The translations under genes were made by a program, and so were the position numbers. The notes beneath the pieces are model-generated. The model ran no database searches. It saw nothing but the letters and a program-made list of their open reading frames with translations, and was not told the DNA's origin. From an uncultured Sutterella sp. (lineage in GTDB: Bacteria; Pseudomonadota; Gammaproteobacteria; Burkholderiales; Burkholderiaceae_F): a stretch of DNA of 45,387 nt. Below, one piece after another: positions 7,498-15,601 of the stretch. The stretch is taken from NCBI GenBank assembly GCA_900542195.1, contig UQNA01000017.1, forward strand, positions 1-45,387, given 5' to 3'. Position 1 is the stretch's first letter; each line of letters starts with the position of its first letter.

Positions 7498-8268
7498 ATG
7501 AAGAAATTTCTTTATTCTTTAAAAACAGACTTGAGGTTTGAAGAGCCCGTCAATAACCATACGTTTTTGCTGCGGGCTTCTCCTTTGGTAGTTCCTTCAC
7601 AAGAGCCGATGCGAGTCAGTCTCTCCTGTTCGCCTGCTTGCGGACTGGGCGTCTATAAAGACGCTTTCGGTAATTTAGTCCATCAAGGCTACCTAGAACA
7701 CGGACATGACTCCTTCACTTTTTGTTCGACGGGTGAGGTCCTGATTGATGTTTCAAAGAAAGACTATTCTGAACCTGCTCCTTACTATTTATCTCATACT
7801 CCGCTCACTCGGTTAGAGGGAGCACTGGCCGAGTACTTCTTGGAATTTAAGACAACAGGTTCGGCTGATCAGGTGACGGATTATTGGGTTTCAAGAATTT
7901 CCTGCGACTTTAGATATCAAAAAGGAGTTACTACAACTTCCACGACGGCGTCAGAGGCTTGGGAAATCGGTGAGGGAGTCTGTCAAGACTATTCGCATAT
8001 TTTGCTTAGCGTTTTGCGTGCTCAGGGTGTCCCGTGCCGGTATATCGCAGGTCTGCTGCAAGGAGAGGGTGCAACTCACGCTTGGGTAGAATACTTTAAT
8101 GGCGAGTACTGGGTGGGCGTTGATCCTACGCACAATGCAATTTGCAACGATCGTTATATGAAGATTTCTCAGGGAATTGATTTTTCTTCCTGTTCTCTGG
8201 AGAAAGGAGTGTTCCTTGGCGGGGGCGCACAAGTCATGCTTACTAAGTCAGGATTGATCGAGCTTTAA
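7498..8268 (+). CDS. Transglutaminase-like cysteine protease with bacterial transglutaminase N-terminal domain
   Basis: A 256-residue protein. Residues 1-90 are beta-rich and fit the bacterial transglutaminase-like N-terminal domain. The core follows, with the catalytic triad Cys162 (GEGVCQDYSH), His194 (THAWVEYF) and Asp209 (VGVDPTHN). In this family the core may hydrolyse or transfer amide bonds, usually as a papain-like peptidase. Its genomic partnership with ATP-grasp and alpha-E genes is well known in bacteria. No signal peptide is seen, so it is probably cytosolic. Only four bases separate it from the next gene. Substrate unknown. Confidence 0.9.
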   Translation: MKKFLYSLKTDLRFEEPVNNHTFLLRASPLVVPSQEPMRVSLSCSPACGLGVYKDAFGNLVHQGYLEHGHDSFTFCSTGEVLIDVSKKDYSEPAPYYLSHTPLTRLEGALAEYFLEFKTTGSADQVTDYWVSRISCDFRYQKGVTTTSTTASEAWEIGEGVCQDYSHILLSVLRAQGVPCRYIAGLLQGEGATHAWVEYFNGEYWVGVDPTHNAICNDRYMKISQGIDFSSCSLEKGVFLGGGAQVMLTKSGLIEL

Positions 8269-8272
8269 TAAA

Positions 8273-9220
8273 ATGATAGAAGAAGTTTTGTCATTGAGTC
8301 TTCCGGTCGGAGAAAGACTGGTTATCAAGAAGAACAGACATCTTCCGAAAGGACTTAAGCCACACAACATTGAAGGGTTGAAAAGGCTCTGCGTTGTTTC
8401 CGGAATTCATGGGGATGAGCTGGAAGGTCAATACATTTGCTACGAATTAAATCGTCGTTTGCAAGAGCATCCGGAATGCCTCAATGGTATTGTGGACGTA
8501 TACCCGGCTTTAAATCCAATGGGCGTCGACACTTTGCAGCGCGGAGTTCCCTTCTTTGATTTGGACATGAACCGTATCTTTCCGGGCAATGCTAACGGAG
8601 CTGTTGAAGAATGGATTGCTAGTGAACTTATCAAGGAGTTCAGCACGTCTGATTTTGCAATTGATATTCACGCGAGCAATCTTTTCCTTCGCGAAATTCC
8701 GCAGGTTCGGGTCAATATTAATTCAGCCGAAGATTTGGTTGAGTACGCTGAAATGCTTGATGTGGATTTTGTTTGGATCCATCAAGCCTCCACGGTTCTT
8801 GAGTCGACCTTAGCATACAGCTTAAATTCAATCGGCGTCAAAACCCTTGTCGTCGAAGCAGGCGTGGGAATGAGGATTACCGTCGACTACTGCGAAAGAT
8901 TAGTCAACGGAATTTTGAATCTTCTCAAAAATGAAGGAATGTGGACCGGCCCGGTGGATCCGGTCCGTAAGCCGATCGTTTCTGCTGATCGCTCCGTATC
9001 CTTCATTAATGCAGAGACTTCCGGCGTTTTTGTTCCTACTACGCGTCATAGTTCTCAGGTGGTTCCGGGCGAAATCATCGGGCGCATTCTTGACCCGTTT
9101 GAAGGGAAGGTTAAAGAAGAGTGTGTCTCCGCGGTAAAAGGACTTTTATTTACTCTGAGAGAATATCCGATTGTTAATGAAGGATCGCTTATCGCCAGAA
9201 TTCTGGAGGAACAAAAATGA
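8273..9220 (+). CDS. Succinylglutamate desuccinylase/aspartoacylase-family M14 metallo-deacylase, intact active site
   Basis: A 315-residue zinc-dependent deacylase-like protein of the AstE/ASPA branch of the M14 carboxypeptidase fold. Zinc ligands His46 and Glu49 are in GIHGDE; DLDMNRIFPG (96-105) is the family substrate-side motif; DIH (131-133) supplies the third ligand; Glu195 in VVEAG fits the catalytic base. A C-terminal beta barrel follows. Such enzymes remove an acyl group or trim an amino-acid amide. Here the gene is in an operon with an ATP-grasp ligase and a transglutaminase, suggesting it acts on the product of that ligase rather than in arginine catabolism, as no ast genes are near. 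It overlaps the next gene by ATGA (9217-9220). Confidence 0.88.
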   Translation: MIEEVLSLSLPVGERLVIKKNRHLPKGLKPHNIEGLKRLCVVSGIHGDELEGQYICYELNRRLQEHPECLNGIVDVYPALNPMGVDTLQRGVPFFDLDMNRIFPGNANGAVEEWIASELIKEFSTSDFAIDIHASNLFLREIPQVRVNINSAEDLVEYAEMLDVDFVWIHQASTVLESTLAYSLNSIGVKTLVVEAGVGMRITVDYCERLVNGILNLLKNEGMWTGPVDPVRKPIVSADRSVSFINAETSGVFVPTTRHSSQVVPGEIIGRILDPFEGKVKEECVSAVKGLLFTLREYPIVNEGSLIARILEEQK

Positions 9221-10152
9221 GAGAAGAAATTCTGTTTCGAATGAATTCTACTTACCGCGAGCCTTTTGAAATTAAGGCCTATCACTTCGGAGGAACCGGG
9301 AAAACCGTTTGTGTGATCGGAAATTTGCGCGGTAATGAAATTCAGCAGATGTATACCGCTGCGGCATTGGTTAAAAGGCTGAAAAGAATTGAAGAGCAGG
9401 GACTTTTCAGAAGAAATTACGGAGTAACCGTCGTTCCGACAGCAAATACGTATTCCGTCAATATCGGGAAGAGATTCTGGGCGATGGACAATTCCGACAT
9501 TAACCGCATGTTTCCCGGATACAACCGAGGCGAGACAACTCAACGAATTGCTGCCGGTTTGTTTGAAAAAATTCAAGGCTATAAATACGGCATTCATTTG
9601 TCTTCCTGCTACATCTCAGGCGATTACGTTACTCATTTGCGCATTGTCAAGACGCCCTATCAGGAGGCCGGAGAAGCTCAGCTCTTCGGACTGCCGTTTA
9701 TCGTCTTTAGAAAACCGATTCCCTTCGATACAACGACTCTTAACTTTAACTGGCAGGTTTGGGATACCAAAACTTTTTCTTTGATTTCCCGCTACACGGA
9801 TAAAGTCAATGTCAAAGACTCTGAGCTTGAAGTCGCATCCATTCTGCGATTTTTATCAAGAATGGGCATCATTGACTACAGTATCTACGGCGGTTTTGAG
9901 TCCACGATTTTCTACGAAGAAGAATTAAAAACCGTGCGCGCCGAAGCACCCGGAATCTTCTTGCCGAAGGTAGATGTGTTCGATGAGGTCCTGGCCGGGC
10001 AGGAGCTTGCCCAAATCACAGATGCTCAGACCGGGGAGGTTTTGAGTTCAGTTAGGGCCGAGGAAGACGGTATCCTCTTCTATCGCAAATCTGAACCGCT
10101 CGTGATGGAACATGAAGAAATCTTTATGATTGTGCCTAAACTTCATCGTTGA
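9217..10152 (+). CDS. Degenerate AstE/ASPA-like M14 paralogue, probable pseudoenzyme
   Basis: A 311-residue protein that follows its neighbour along its length but has lost catalytic residues. The GxHGxE motif is GNLRGNE (35-41), so the zinc His is Arg38 while Glu41 stays. The DNRxFPG region is kept (DINRMFPG, 94-101). The DIH motif has become GIH (125-127), keeping only the His. No clear counterpart of the catalytic Glu in VVEAG is seen near residue 185. It may bind substrate or a metal poorly, or act as a partner subunit of the intact enzyme, with which it is translationally coupled. It could also have a different activity. Family assignment is good; the lack of activity is inferred. Confidence 0.8.
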   Translation: MREEILFRMNSTYREPFEIKAYHFGGTGKTVCVIGNLRGNEIQQMYTAAALVKRLKRIEEQGLFRRNYGVTVVPTANTYSVNIGKRFWAMDNSDINRMFPGYNRGETTQRIAAGLFEKIQGYKYGIHLSSCYISGDYVTHLRIVKTPYQEAGEAQLFGLPFIVFRKPIPFDTTTLNFNWQVWDTKTFSLISRYTDKVNVKDSELEVASILRFLSRMGIIDYSIYGGFESTIFYEEELKTVRAEAPGIFLPKVDVFDEVLAGQELAQITDAQTGEVLSSVRAEEDGILFYRKSEPLVMEHEEIFMIVPKLHR

Positions 10153-10161
10153 GATTTTTGA

Positions 10162-10806
10162 ATGACGGCAGATACGTATCAAGTCCCGGATTTAGCTCCG
10201 GGAACTTTTCATAGAACAGAACAAATCATAAAGAAAAGCAGGTTCATCACCTCGGTTGCTCATACGAAGACGCCGGAAGAAGCCAAGCGGTTTATTGAAA
10301 AAATCAGACAAGAGTTTGCGGATGCCACTCATAACTGCTGGGCTTTTAATGCAAGCGCAGCTGGGTCGACCGCACAAATCGGCGCGAGCGATGACGGAGA
10401 ACCTCATGGGACGGCCGGCAAGCCTATGCTTACGGTGTTAGTTCACTGTGAAATCGGCGAACTGACTGCGGTGGTGACGCGTTATTTCGGAGGAACGCTG
10501 TTGGGCACGGGAGGGCTTGTTAAGGCATATCAATCGAGCGTTCGGCAAGCGTTGGAGACGCTTCCTACTTGCGAAAAAGTTATCGTCCGCACCCTCAAAG
10601 TTACCGTGGAGCACAAGTTCCTAACTCTCATTCTGAGGTCACTTCCGGAATTCAGAGGAACCATTAGGTGCCAAGAGTTCGGAATGGACGTCATGCTCGA
10701 GATAGAGATGCCCGAACAGGAGATAGAAAAATTTTCCTCCAAGCTCACTAACATGACCTCCGGGGCAGTGTTAATAGAGTTGGAGGAAGACTCAACGGCT
10801 GACTAG
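10162..10806 (+). CDS. yigZ: YigZ/IMPACT family protein (UPF0029)
   Basis: A 214-residue protein with the IMPACT N-terminal motifs KKSRFIT, THNCWAF, DDGEPHGTAGKP and RYFGGTLLGTGGLVKAY, followed by a ferredoxin-like C-terminal domain. The length is normal. YigZ has been linked to translation and stress but its molecular role is unsettled. It lies nine bases after the degenerate M14 gene, so it is likely the last gene of the ATP-grasp operon. Its stop overlaps the convergent gene's stop on a CTAG palindrome (10803-10806), leaving no room for an intergenic terminator. Confidence 0.93.
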   Translation: MTADTYQVPDLAPGTFHRTEQIIKKSRFITSVAHTKTPEEAKRFIEKIRQEFADATHNCWAFNASAAGSTAQIGASDDGEPHGTAGKPMLTVLVHCEIGELTAVVTRYFGGTLLGTGGLVKAYQSSVRQALETLPTCEKVIVRTLKVTVEHKFLTLILRSLPEFRGTIRCQEFGMDVMLEIEMPEQEIEKFSSKLTNMTSGAVLIELEEDSTAD

Positions 10807-13800
10807 GTCAGATTCGTGCGAATTCCTGCACCTTTAATTTGGTGTATGGAATTTAAGTCAAATTCAATCGACAGAGGCTCGGCGGTTTTGAGGGCAAAAT
10901 CCTCGGAGAACATTCCTACCATCTTTCCTTGCTGATTTAGTTTAGAAACCGCCGCTAAAAGATACTGTTGGTTTCTAACATCGCTGGAAATAGCTGATTT
11001 CCCGATAAAAACAAGGTCAGCGTTTCTTAACTGTCCGATCATTTGAGTAAAGCCCAAAGATAAAGACAGAGACACTAAATAAGTTTCTTCCGATGTCATT
11101 TTCTCAAAAGAAACCGGCTTTTCTCTCTTGTATTCATCGACAAGCAGAAGTTTTAAAGGATCCGAACGATCTATGGATAAGCTGTATCTCGGATTCAAGA
11201 AAGCAAGCTGCTTATTCGAGAAATCGAGCAGAATGTCAAAAGCAATCGGGTAAAGGAAAGAGTGATTTTGATTATTAGCAGGAGAGGCAAGCAGAAGTGA
11301 AAAGTCTTCCCAGCGCAAGCTCTCGTTCTCTCTTTTCCTTTGCTCTTGGCTTTCTCTTTCGTATCTTTGCTTCGTGTAGAGATTGTGTTCAATTTCCTCG
11401 GAAATTTCGCTTTCTTTGAGCAGAGAAACCTGCAATTCAGCTTCATTCTTCTCTAAGTTTTCACGAAGCTTAGGCAAAGATTGGGAAGTTAAGTTCTGTG
11501 TTGAAAGGCGATCGATTTCCTGTGTTAAAGCATCTTTTCTGCCGTAAAGATCTTGAGAACGAGCGGCCAGTTCATCGCTTTGCTTCTGAAGCTCTTCTTT
11601 TTGCTGTGCTGTGATCTTGGAAGCAGTAAATTGGGCTTCCGATACAAATCCTGCTTCCTTAAGCTTCGCCTCGAATTCTGCTTGTTTTTTCTCGATTGTC
11701 TCAACGAGGTCTTGATAAACCTTCTCTGTTGTCAGGCCGTTGCTTTCTTCAGATTGAAACTCATCTTCTCTTTGATTGAACAATTCCTCGGCTTCTCGGT
11801 AGGCGAGCTGAACTTGATCAAGTTCTTCTCTGGCAGCAGCCTCGAACTCTTGAGAAGTAGAATTTCCAAGAAGATCTTGTTTTTCTTTGAGCAGCTTCTT
11901 TTCTTCACTGTCGTGGCGTGCAATTTCAGTTTCAATAGCTGAAATTTTGTTTTTAAGCGTATTAATTTCGTTTTGGCATTCTTGTTGGCTCAAAGAAATT
12001 TCTTCAATTTTGGCTTCAACGATTTGTAGGTCATTTGTTGAATCCACATAGGTTTCTCTGCGTTTAACCAAGATGACGAATTGTTGCTTGATTGAAGCAA
12101 TAGAAGAGACTTTAATTCCGAAGCGTAAATAGAATCTTTCCAGCTCTTTAAAGAGTTCTTCTTGCTTAGAAGTCAGCAGAGATTCTCGGACATTTGTTTG
12201 CTGGAGCAAATTAGAAATGTCGATGATGTCCATCTTTCCTTTTTCAGTTCGGGCAGTCAGCTCTTTGATGCTTGCTTGGACTTTCTCAAGCTTAATCAAA
12301 AGTTCAGAGCCAGCCTGTTTGAAAGACTGAATCTGTTCGATTTTGCTGCTTAGATCTTCTCTCTTGTTCGCAATAAAAGTCTTTTTCTGCTTGATGATTT
12401 GCGTCCAAGTAATCGGCTTCTTTTCCTTCAAACCATTTAATTCCAGTTGGGAAGACAGGCCGAGTATGCGGCTTTTAAGATCTTCAACAGAAGTATTGAG
12501 CTGTTGAATCAAAAGACCGGAGTTCTCGATCGCTTTAGACAACGCATCGTATTTGTTTTGAGCTTCCGCCAAAGACAACGCTGCTTTTCTGGCTTCTTCC
12601 TTTGCCTCTTTGAGCTTTTCTTCAGCATTGAAAGGAAATGGGATGGAAGAGGCATAGGGATGATGAATCGCGCCGCAAAGCGGGCACGGTTTACCGTTTT
12701 CCAGCTCTTTTCTTTGAGGCTCTAAAATCTTAACTTTCTGCTGAAAAAGTAAAATCGTCTCCGAATCCGCAACGATGGCCTGCTTGTCCTTATAAGTTTG
12801 AATGGATCCGTTCAAAATCACGGAAGCAACTTTGCTTTCATAAGTATTCTTGTTAAGCGTCTCTTTTTCTGCGTTTAATTTTTCGAAATGGTCGATAAGT
12901 TCTTCATTGAGGACTTCGAGAGAATTAAGACCTTCTAATTTTTTTTCGTAAACCTGCAGGTCCTGAATCAGCGTATCTTCCGTAAGGTTGCCGAGGCCTT
13001 TGCTGATATGACGGTTTTTAGCAGCAATATCGCCTTGAAGGACAAGTTCTTCTTTTTTCAGGGCTGCAAGAAAAGACTCGTTTTCCTGAGTATCTAAACG
13101 GGCTTTTTCCAGCTCGCGCTGATAAGATTTCTGCGCCTTGGCGACCTCTTCCTTTTCCAAAGAATAGGAATCAAAGAGTTCGATTTTATTCTGGTAATCA
13201 AAAAGTTCGTTTTTAAGCTTTTCATCTCCGCCGCAATCCGAAATCTTCTTGATCAACTGTTGTTGTTTGTTTTTTTCCAGCGCCAAGCTTTCTTTGAAAG
13301 AAGCCAAAGCGGAGGATGCATTCTTGAGCTTCTCGGTCTCGTCGGTTAGAAGGGTACGCCCTTTTTCTGCCAGAGATTGGTATTGGGTTCCCTGCTGACC
13401 TAGTTCCCAAGCCTTTTGAGCTATGGCATGTTTAGAGTTATAGATTCCTTCAGCATTCCTAAGCAGTTTTTCTTTTTCCTGAAGGTTATGCCGGGCGTTC
13501 TTAACACGTTCGCTGCAATGAGAAACCTTTGTTTTGACTTCGTCGTAAGCCTTCTTTTGTTTGCTGACAAGTTCACGCAGATTTTTAACAACAATAAATT
13601 CAGAGGTTAAGTTTTCTGCACGAACGGCTTTTTCAAGGACCGGTTTCTTAATATCAAAGCGGGCGATATCAGCTTTGAGCAAGCTTTCTTCCTTGAGCAA
13701 TCTTTGGAGCTCTTCTTTCAGGGAATCTAATTTCTGCAGCCATGAAATGGCTTGAGTATTGTCGTTAATGGAAGTCTTTAAGGCCATTATCGACTGTTTC

Positions 13801-14462
13801 AGATTTGCCAGTTGAGATGTCAGCTGATTTTCTTTTTCCGGAGGAAGAATTTCAAAAGCATTGAGCATTCTGCGAGAAACGTCCGCTGCAATTCTTTTTT
13901 GTTTAGCAACTTCTTTGGTTAAGACCGGCAGGTTGTCCAAGCCAAACTGACCGAAAACTTTAGATAAAGCGCTTTCTCTGGCTGCGTGGTCTCCTCCAAG
14001 GAGCGGAGAGAAATTTCTCAGATCCAGGAAAACGAGTTTGTTAAAAGCCTCCGGAGTAAGTTCTAAAAGAGAAGATACAGAGTCAGAGACTGTTTGAAGG
14101 TTGTCATCTATGATCTCGTTGTTTTCGTTTCGAAGCTCGCGGTAAATAGAGTAACCGCCGGCAGAGGGCACAGCCTTCCAAGAAGCTTGGTACTTTACGC
14201 CGCTGCAAGTAAAGCTAACCTCAGAGGCGGCAGGACCGGTCTTGTCAGAGGAGAGTGGAATTCCCGAAGTGGTTCCTTCCTCAAAAAAAGTTTTTCCGAA
14301 GAGGCTGAGAGAAATGGCGTCCAGAATAATTTTCCCTGACCCGCCTTGTTTTTCCAAAATAGAGAATGTTTTAGATCGCGAAAAGTCTTCCGAATCAAAA
14401 TTCATTGAATACGATCCGGAGAAGGGGGAGAGGTTTTCAAATCTTAGGGATAAAATTTTCAT
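10803..14462 (-). CDS. SbcC-like SMC/Rad50-family protein with eroded ATPase motifs
   Basis: A protein of about 1219 residues with an ABC-type head split by a long coiled coil, as in SbcC, the ATPase subunit of the SbcCD nuclease. The zinc hook CPLCG (Cys593, Cys596) is intact. The head is not: Walker A reads KQGGSGKII, so the expected first Gly and the Ser/Thr after Lys44 are lost (Ile45). The signature region is TSEETYLVSLSLSLG (from about 1123) where SbcC normally has SGGE. Walker B is DLVFIGK (Gly1154-Lys1155) where the family has acidic D-E. All three were confirmed by translating the minus strand directly. No sbcD lies nearby. ATG 14462 is used; TTG at 14477 is an alternative. It is probably a structural or ATPase-dead relative rather than a working SbcC. 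Confidence 0.85.
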   Translation of the reverse strand: MKILSLRFENLSPFSGSYSMNFDSEDFSRSKTFSILEKQGGSGKIILDAISLSLFGKTFFEEGTTSGIPLSSDKTGPAASEVSFTCSGVKYQASWKAVPSAGGYSIYRELRNENNEIIDDNLQTVSDSVSSLLELTPEAFNKLVFLDLRNFSPLLGGDHAARESALSKVFGQFGLDNLPVLTKEVAKQKRIAADVSRRMLNAFEILPPEKENQLTSQLANLKQSIMALKTSINDNTQAISWLQKLDSLKEELQRLLKEESLLKADIARFDIKKPVLEKAVRAENLTSEFIVVKNLRELVSKQKKAYDEVKTKVSHCSERVKNARHNLQEKEKLLRNAEGIYNSKHAIAQKAWELGQQGTQYQSLAEKGRTLLTDETEKLKNASSALASFKESLALEKNKQQQLIKKISDCGGDEKLKNELFDYQNKIELFDSYSLEKEEVAKAQKSYQRELEKARLDTQENESFLAALKKEELVLQGDIAAKNRHISKGLGNLTEDTLIQDLQVYEKKLEGLNSLEVLNEELIDHFEKLNAEKETLNKNTYESKVASVILNGSIQTYKDKQAIVADSETILLFQQKVKILEPQRKELENGKPCPLCGAIHHPYASSIPFPFNAEEKLKEAKEEARKAALSLAEAQNKYDALSKAIENSGLLIQQLNTSVEDLKSRILGLSSQLELNGLKEKKPITWTQIIKQKKTFIANKREDLSSKIEQIQSFKQAGSELLIKLEKVQASIKELTARTEKGKMDIIDISNLLQQTNVRESLLTSKQEELFKELERFYLRFGIKVSSIASIKQQFVILVKRRETYVDSTNDLQIVEAKIEEISLSQQECQNEINTLKNKISAIETEIARHDSEEKKLLKEKQDLLGNSTSQEFEAAAREELDQVQLAYREAEELFNQREDEFQSEESNGLTTEKVYQDLVETIEKKQAEFEAKLKEAGFVSEAQFTASKITAQQKEELQKQSDELAARSQDLYGRKDALTQEIDRLSTQNLTSQSLPKLRENLEKNEAELQVSLLKESEISEEIEHNLYTKQRYERESQEQRKRENESLRWEDFSLLLASPANNQNHSFLYPIAFDILLDFSNKQLAFLNPRYSLSIDRSDPLKLLLVDEYKREKPVSFEKMTSEETYLVSLSLSLGFTQMIGQLRNADLVFIGKSAISSDVRNQQYLLAAVSKLNQQGKMVGMFSEDFALKTAEPLSIEFDLNSIHQIKGAGIRTNLT

Positions 14463-14539
14463 TTCTTTGAGGCGCAAAAAGCCTGACTTCTAAAACGAAA
14501 ATTAATTATAGCCAGATTGAAAAATCTTCTTTGCCGTGG

Positions 14540-14827
14540 TCAGAGGGAAGGCTCTAAAAAATAGATAAAGGAGTAACCCATTGCAACAAAGATAATGGAA
14601 AGCAGTGTCCACATGATGGTGAGGATACGTGTTGTTTCCAAAAGCTTTTCTCGTTGTGTGGGAGTGGTCTGAGGATTGAGAAGCAACTTGGCGAATCTGC
14701 TGTTGAAGCTCCCCCAGAAACCGCCTATTAGGGTAGGAATGATTCCCCATAGCCAAGAAGAATCGGAGTATCCGATAAGGAAACCCGATCCGATGAGAAA
14801 AATAAGCAGACAGGCGTAAGACAACAT
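14540..14827 (-). CDS. Small membrane protein with two predicted transmembrane segments
   Basis: A 95-residue protein. Two hydrophobic stretches, about residues 3-40 (with an internal Gly-rich turn) and 68-90, flank a polar loop with NPQTTPTQREKLLETTR. It looks like a small integral membrane protein with a cytoplasmic or periplasmic loop. No family was recognised. No clear Shine-Dalgarno precedes the ATG, but it is well placed between a terminator and the SbcC-like gene, same strand, 77 bases upstream of that start. An overlapping ORF in another frame (14502-14756) was rejected as less protein-like. Confidence 0.6.
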   Translation of the reverse strand: MLSYACLLIFLIGSGFLIGYSDSSWLWGIIPTLIGGFWGSFNSRFAKLLLNPQTTPTQREKLLETTRILTIMWTLLSIIFVAMGYSFIYFLEPSL

Positions 14828-14840
14828 AGGCTGAGAGCTA

Positions 14841-14866
14841 AAGGCTGTTTCCGGGAAAACAGCCTT
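14841..14866 (-). terminator. Strong terminator hairpin after the DUF3597 gene
   Basis: AAGGCTGTTT (14841-14850) pairs perfectly with AAACAGCCTT (14857-14866) over 10 bp with a 6-base loop. It lies 14 bases past the stop of the minus-strand DUF3597 gene. The downstream T-run is short (TTTAG), so it could leak into the small membrane gene. Confidence 0.7.
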
Positions 14867-14880
14867 AGGTTACTAATTGA

Positions 14881-15327
14881 TTAGTTCTTAAGATCGTCAG
14901 GAACTTTGCCGCCGTTTTCGGCAAGCTGTTTCATTACTTCTTTATGAAGCCAAACGTTCATCTGAGAATAGTCCCCGCCGATTAAGTCTTTCGGGCAGTT
15001 GAGTTCTTCAGCGAGGGCCTTGCGGTGTGCCAAAGAAGAGTCGAGACCAAGCAATTTAAGCAGATCGACAATGGAGCTCTTCCAGTTTAATTTTTCCGGA
15101 TTCTTTGCGGCTAATGCTTCGCAGACTGCGACAACATCAACTTCTTGATTCGGGGTTTCTGTAACTGCTGCGGCTTCTACGACTGCCGGTTCTTGTGCCG
15201 GTGCTGGAGCAGCATCAGAGGTTGGAGCCGGAGCTTCTGCCGCTTGTGCTTCTGAACCAAGAACGGCATCTGCAGCTTTCTTCTTCATGAAACCAAGTTT
15301 TTCCATGATTGTGCCAAAGATACTCAT
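14881..15327 (-). CDS. DUF3597 domain-containing protein
   Basis: A 148-residue protein. The N-terminus MSIFGTIMEKLGF is typical of the family, then comes an Ala/Pro/Glu-rich linker (about 25-60), then the conserved DUF3597 domain with ALAAKNPEKLNWKSSIVDLL, LGLDSSLAHRKALAEEL and MNVWLHKEVMKQLAENGGKVP. The domain resembles a LysM-lacking helical module often found in betaproteobacteria; its function is unknown. There is no signal peptide. GAGGAG lies eight bases before the ATG. It stands as a single-gene unit bounded by a terminator downstream. Confidence 0.9.
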   Translation of the reverse strand: MSIFGTIMEKLGFMKKKAADAVLGSEAQAAEAPAPTSDAAPAPAQEPAVVEAAAVTETPNQEVDVVAVCEALAAKNPEKLNWKSSIVDLLKLLGLDSSLAHRKALAEELNCPKDLIGGDYSQMNVWLHKEVMKQLAENGGKVPDDLKN

Positions 15328-15527
15328 AACTACTCCTCAAAAAATGAATTGATATTAAGAAACATAATAAGTTAAAAGGTCCTGCCGGAAGGGAACCGGT
15401 GCCCGTTTCAAGATACTTGGAGAAAAGTTTGAATAATAAGAAAAATATTTTCCTGAGCAGCTATCCGTTTTTGTTTTGCTCAAGGCGGCAAGCCGGTCAG
15501 CATCGGCACAATAAGGGATGAAGCAAA

Positions 15528-15568
15528 TGAAAAACGGCCGGAAAGCCAAAGCTTTTCAGCCGTTTTCG
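15528..15568 (-). terminator. Terminator after the Tat-exported thioredoxin-fold gene
   Basis: AAAACGGC (15531-15538) pairs with GCCGTTTT (15559-15566). The inner region GAAAGC/GCTTTTC extends the stem, and a T5 run follows on the minus strand. It lies about 35 bases past the gene stop at 15602. Confidence 0.75.
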
Positions 15569-15601
15569 CTCTCAGGCATGAGGCGCCCGAGGAATGGATT
15601 C

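Noticed and set aside
14502..14756. 84-codon minus-strand ORF overlapping the small membrane gene
   Set aside because: Frame +1 to the clear two-segment membrane protein; His/Thr-rich text without family features.
15355..15549. 64-codon minus-strand ORF
   Set aside because: No ribosome binding site; covers a terminator region and looks like non-coding sequence.
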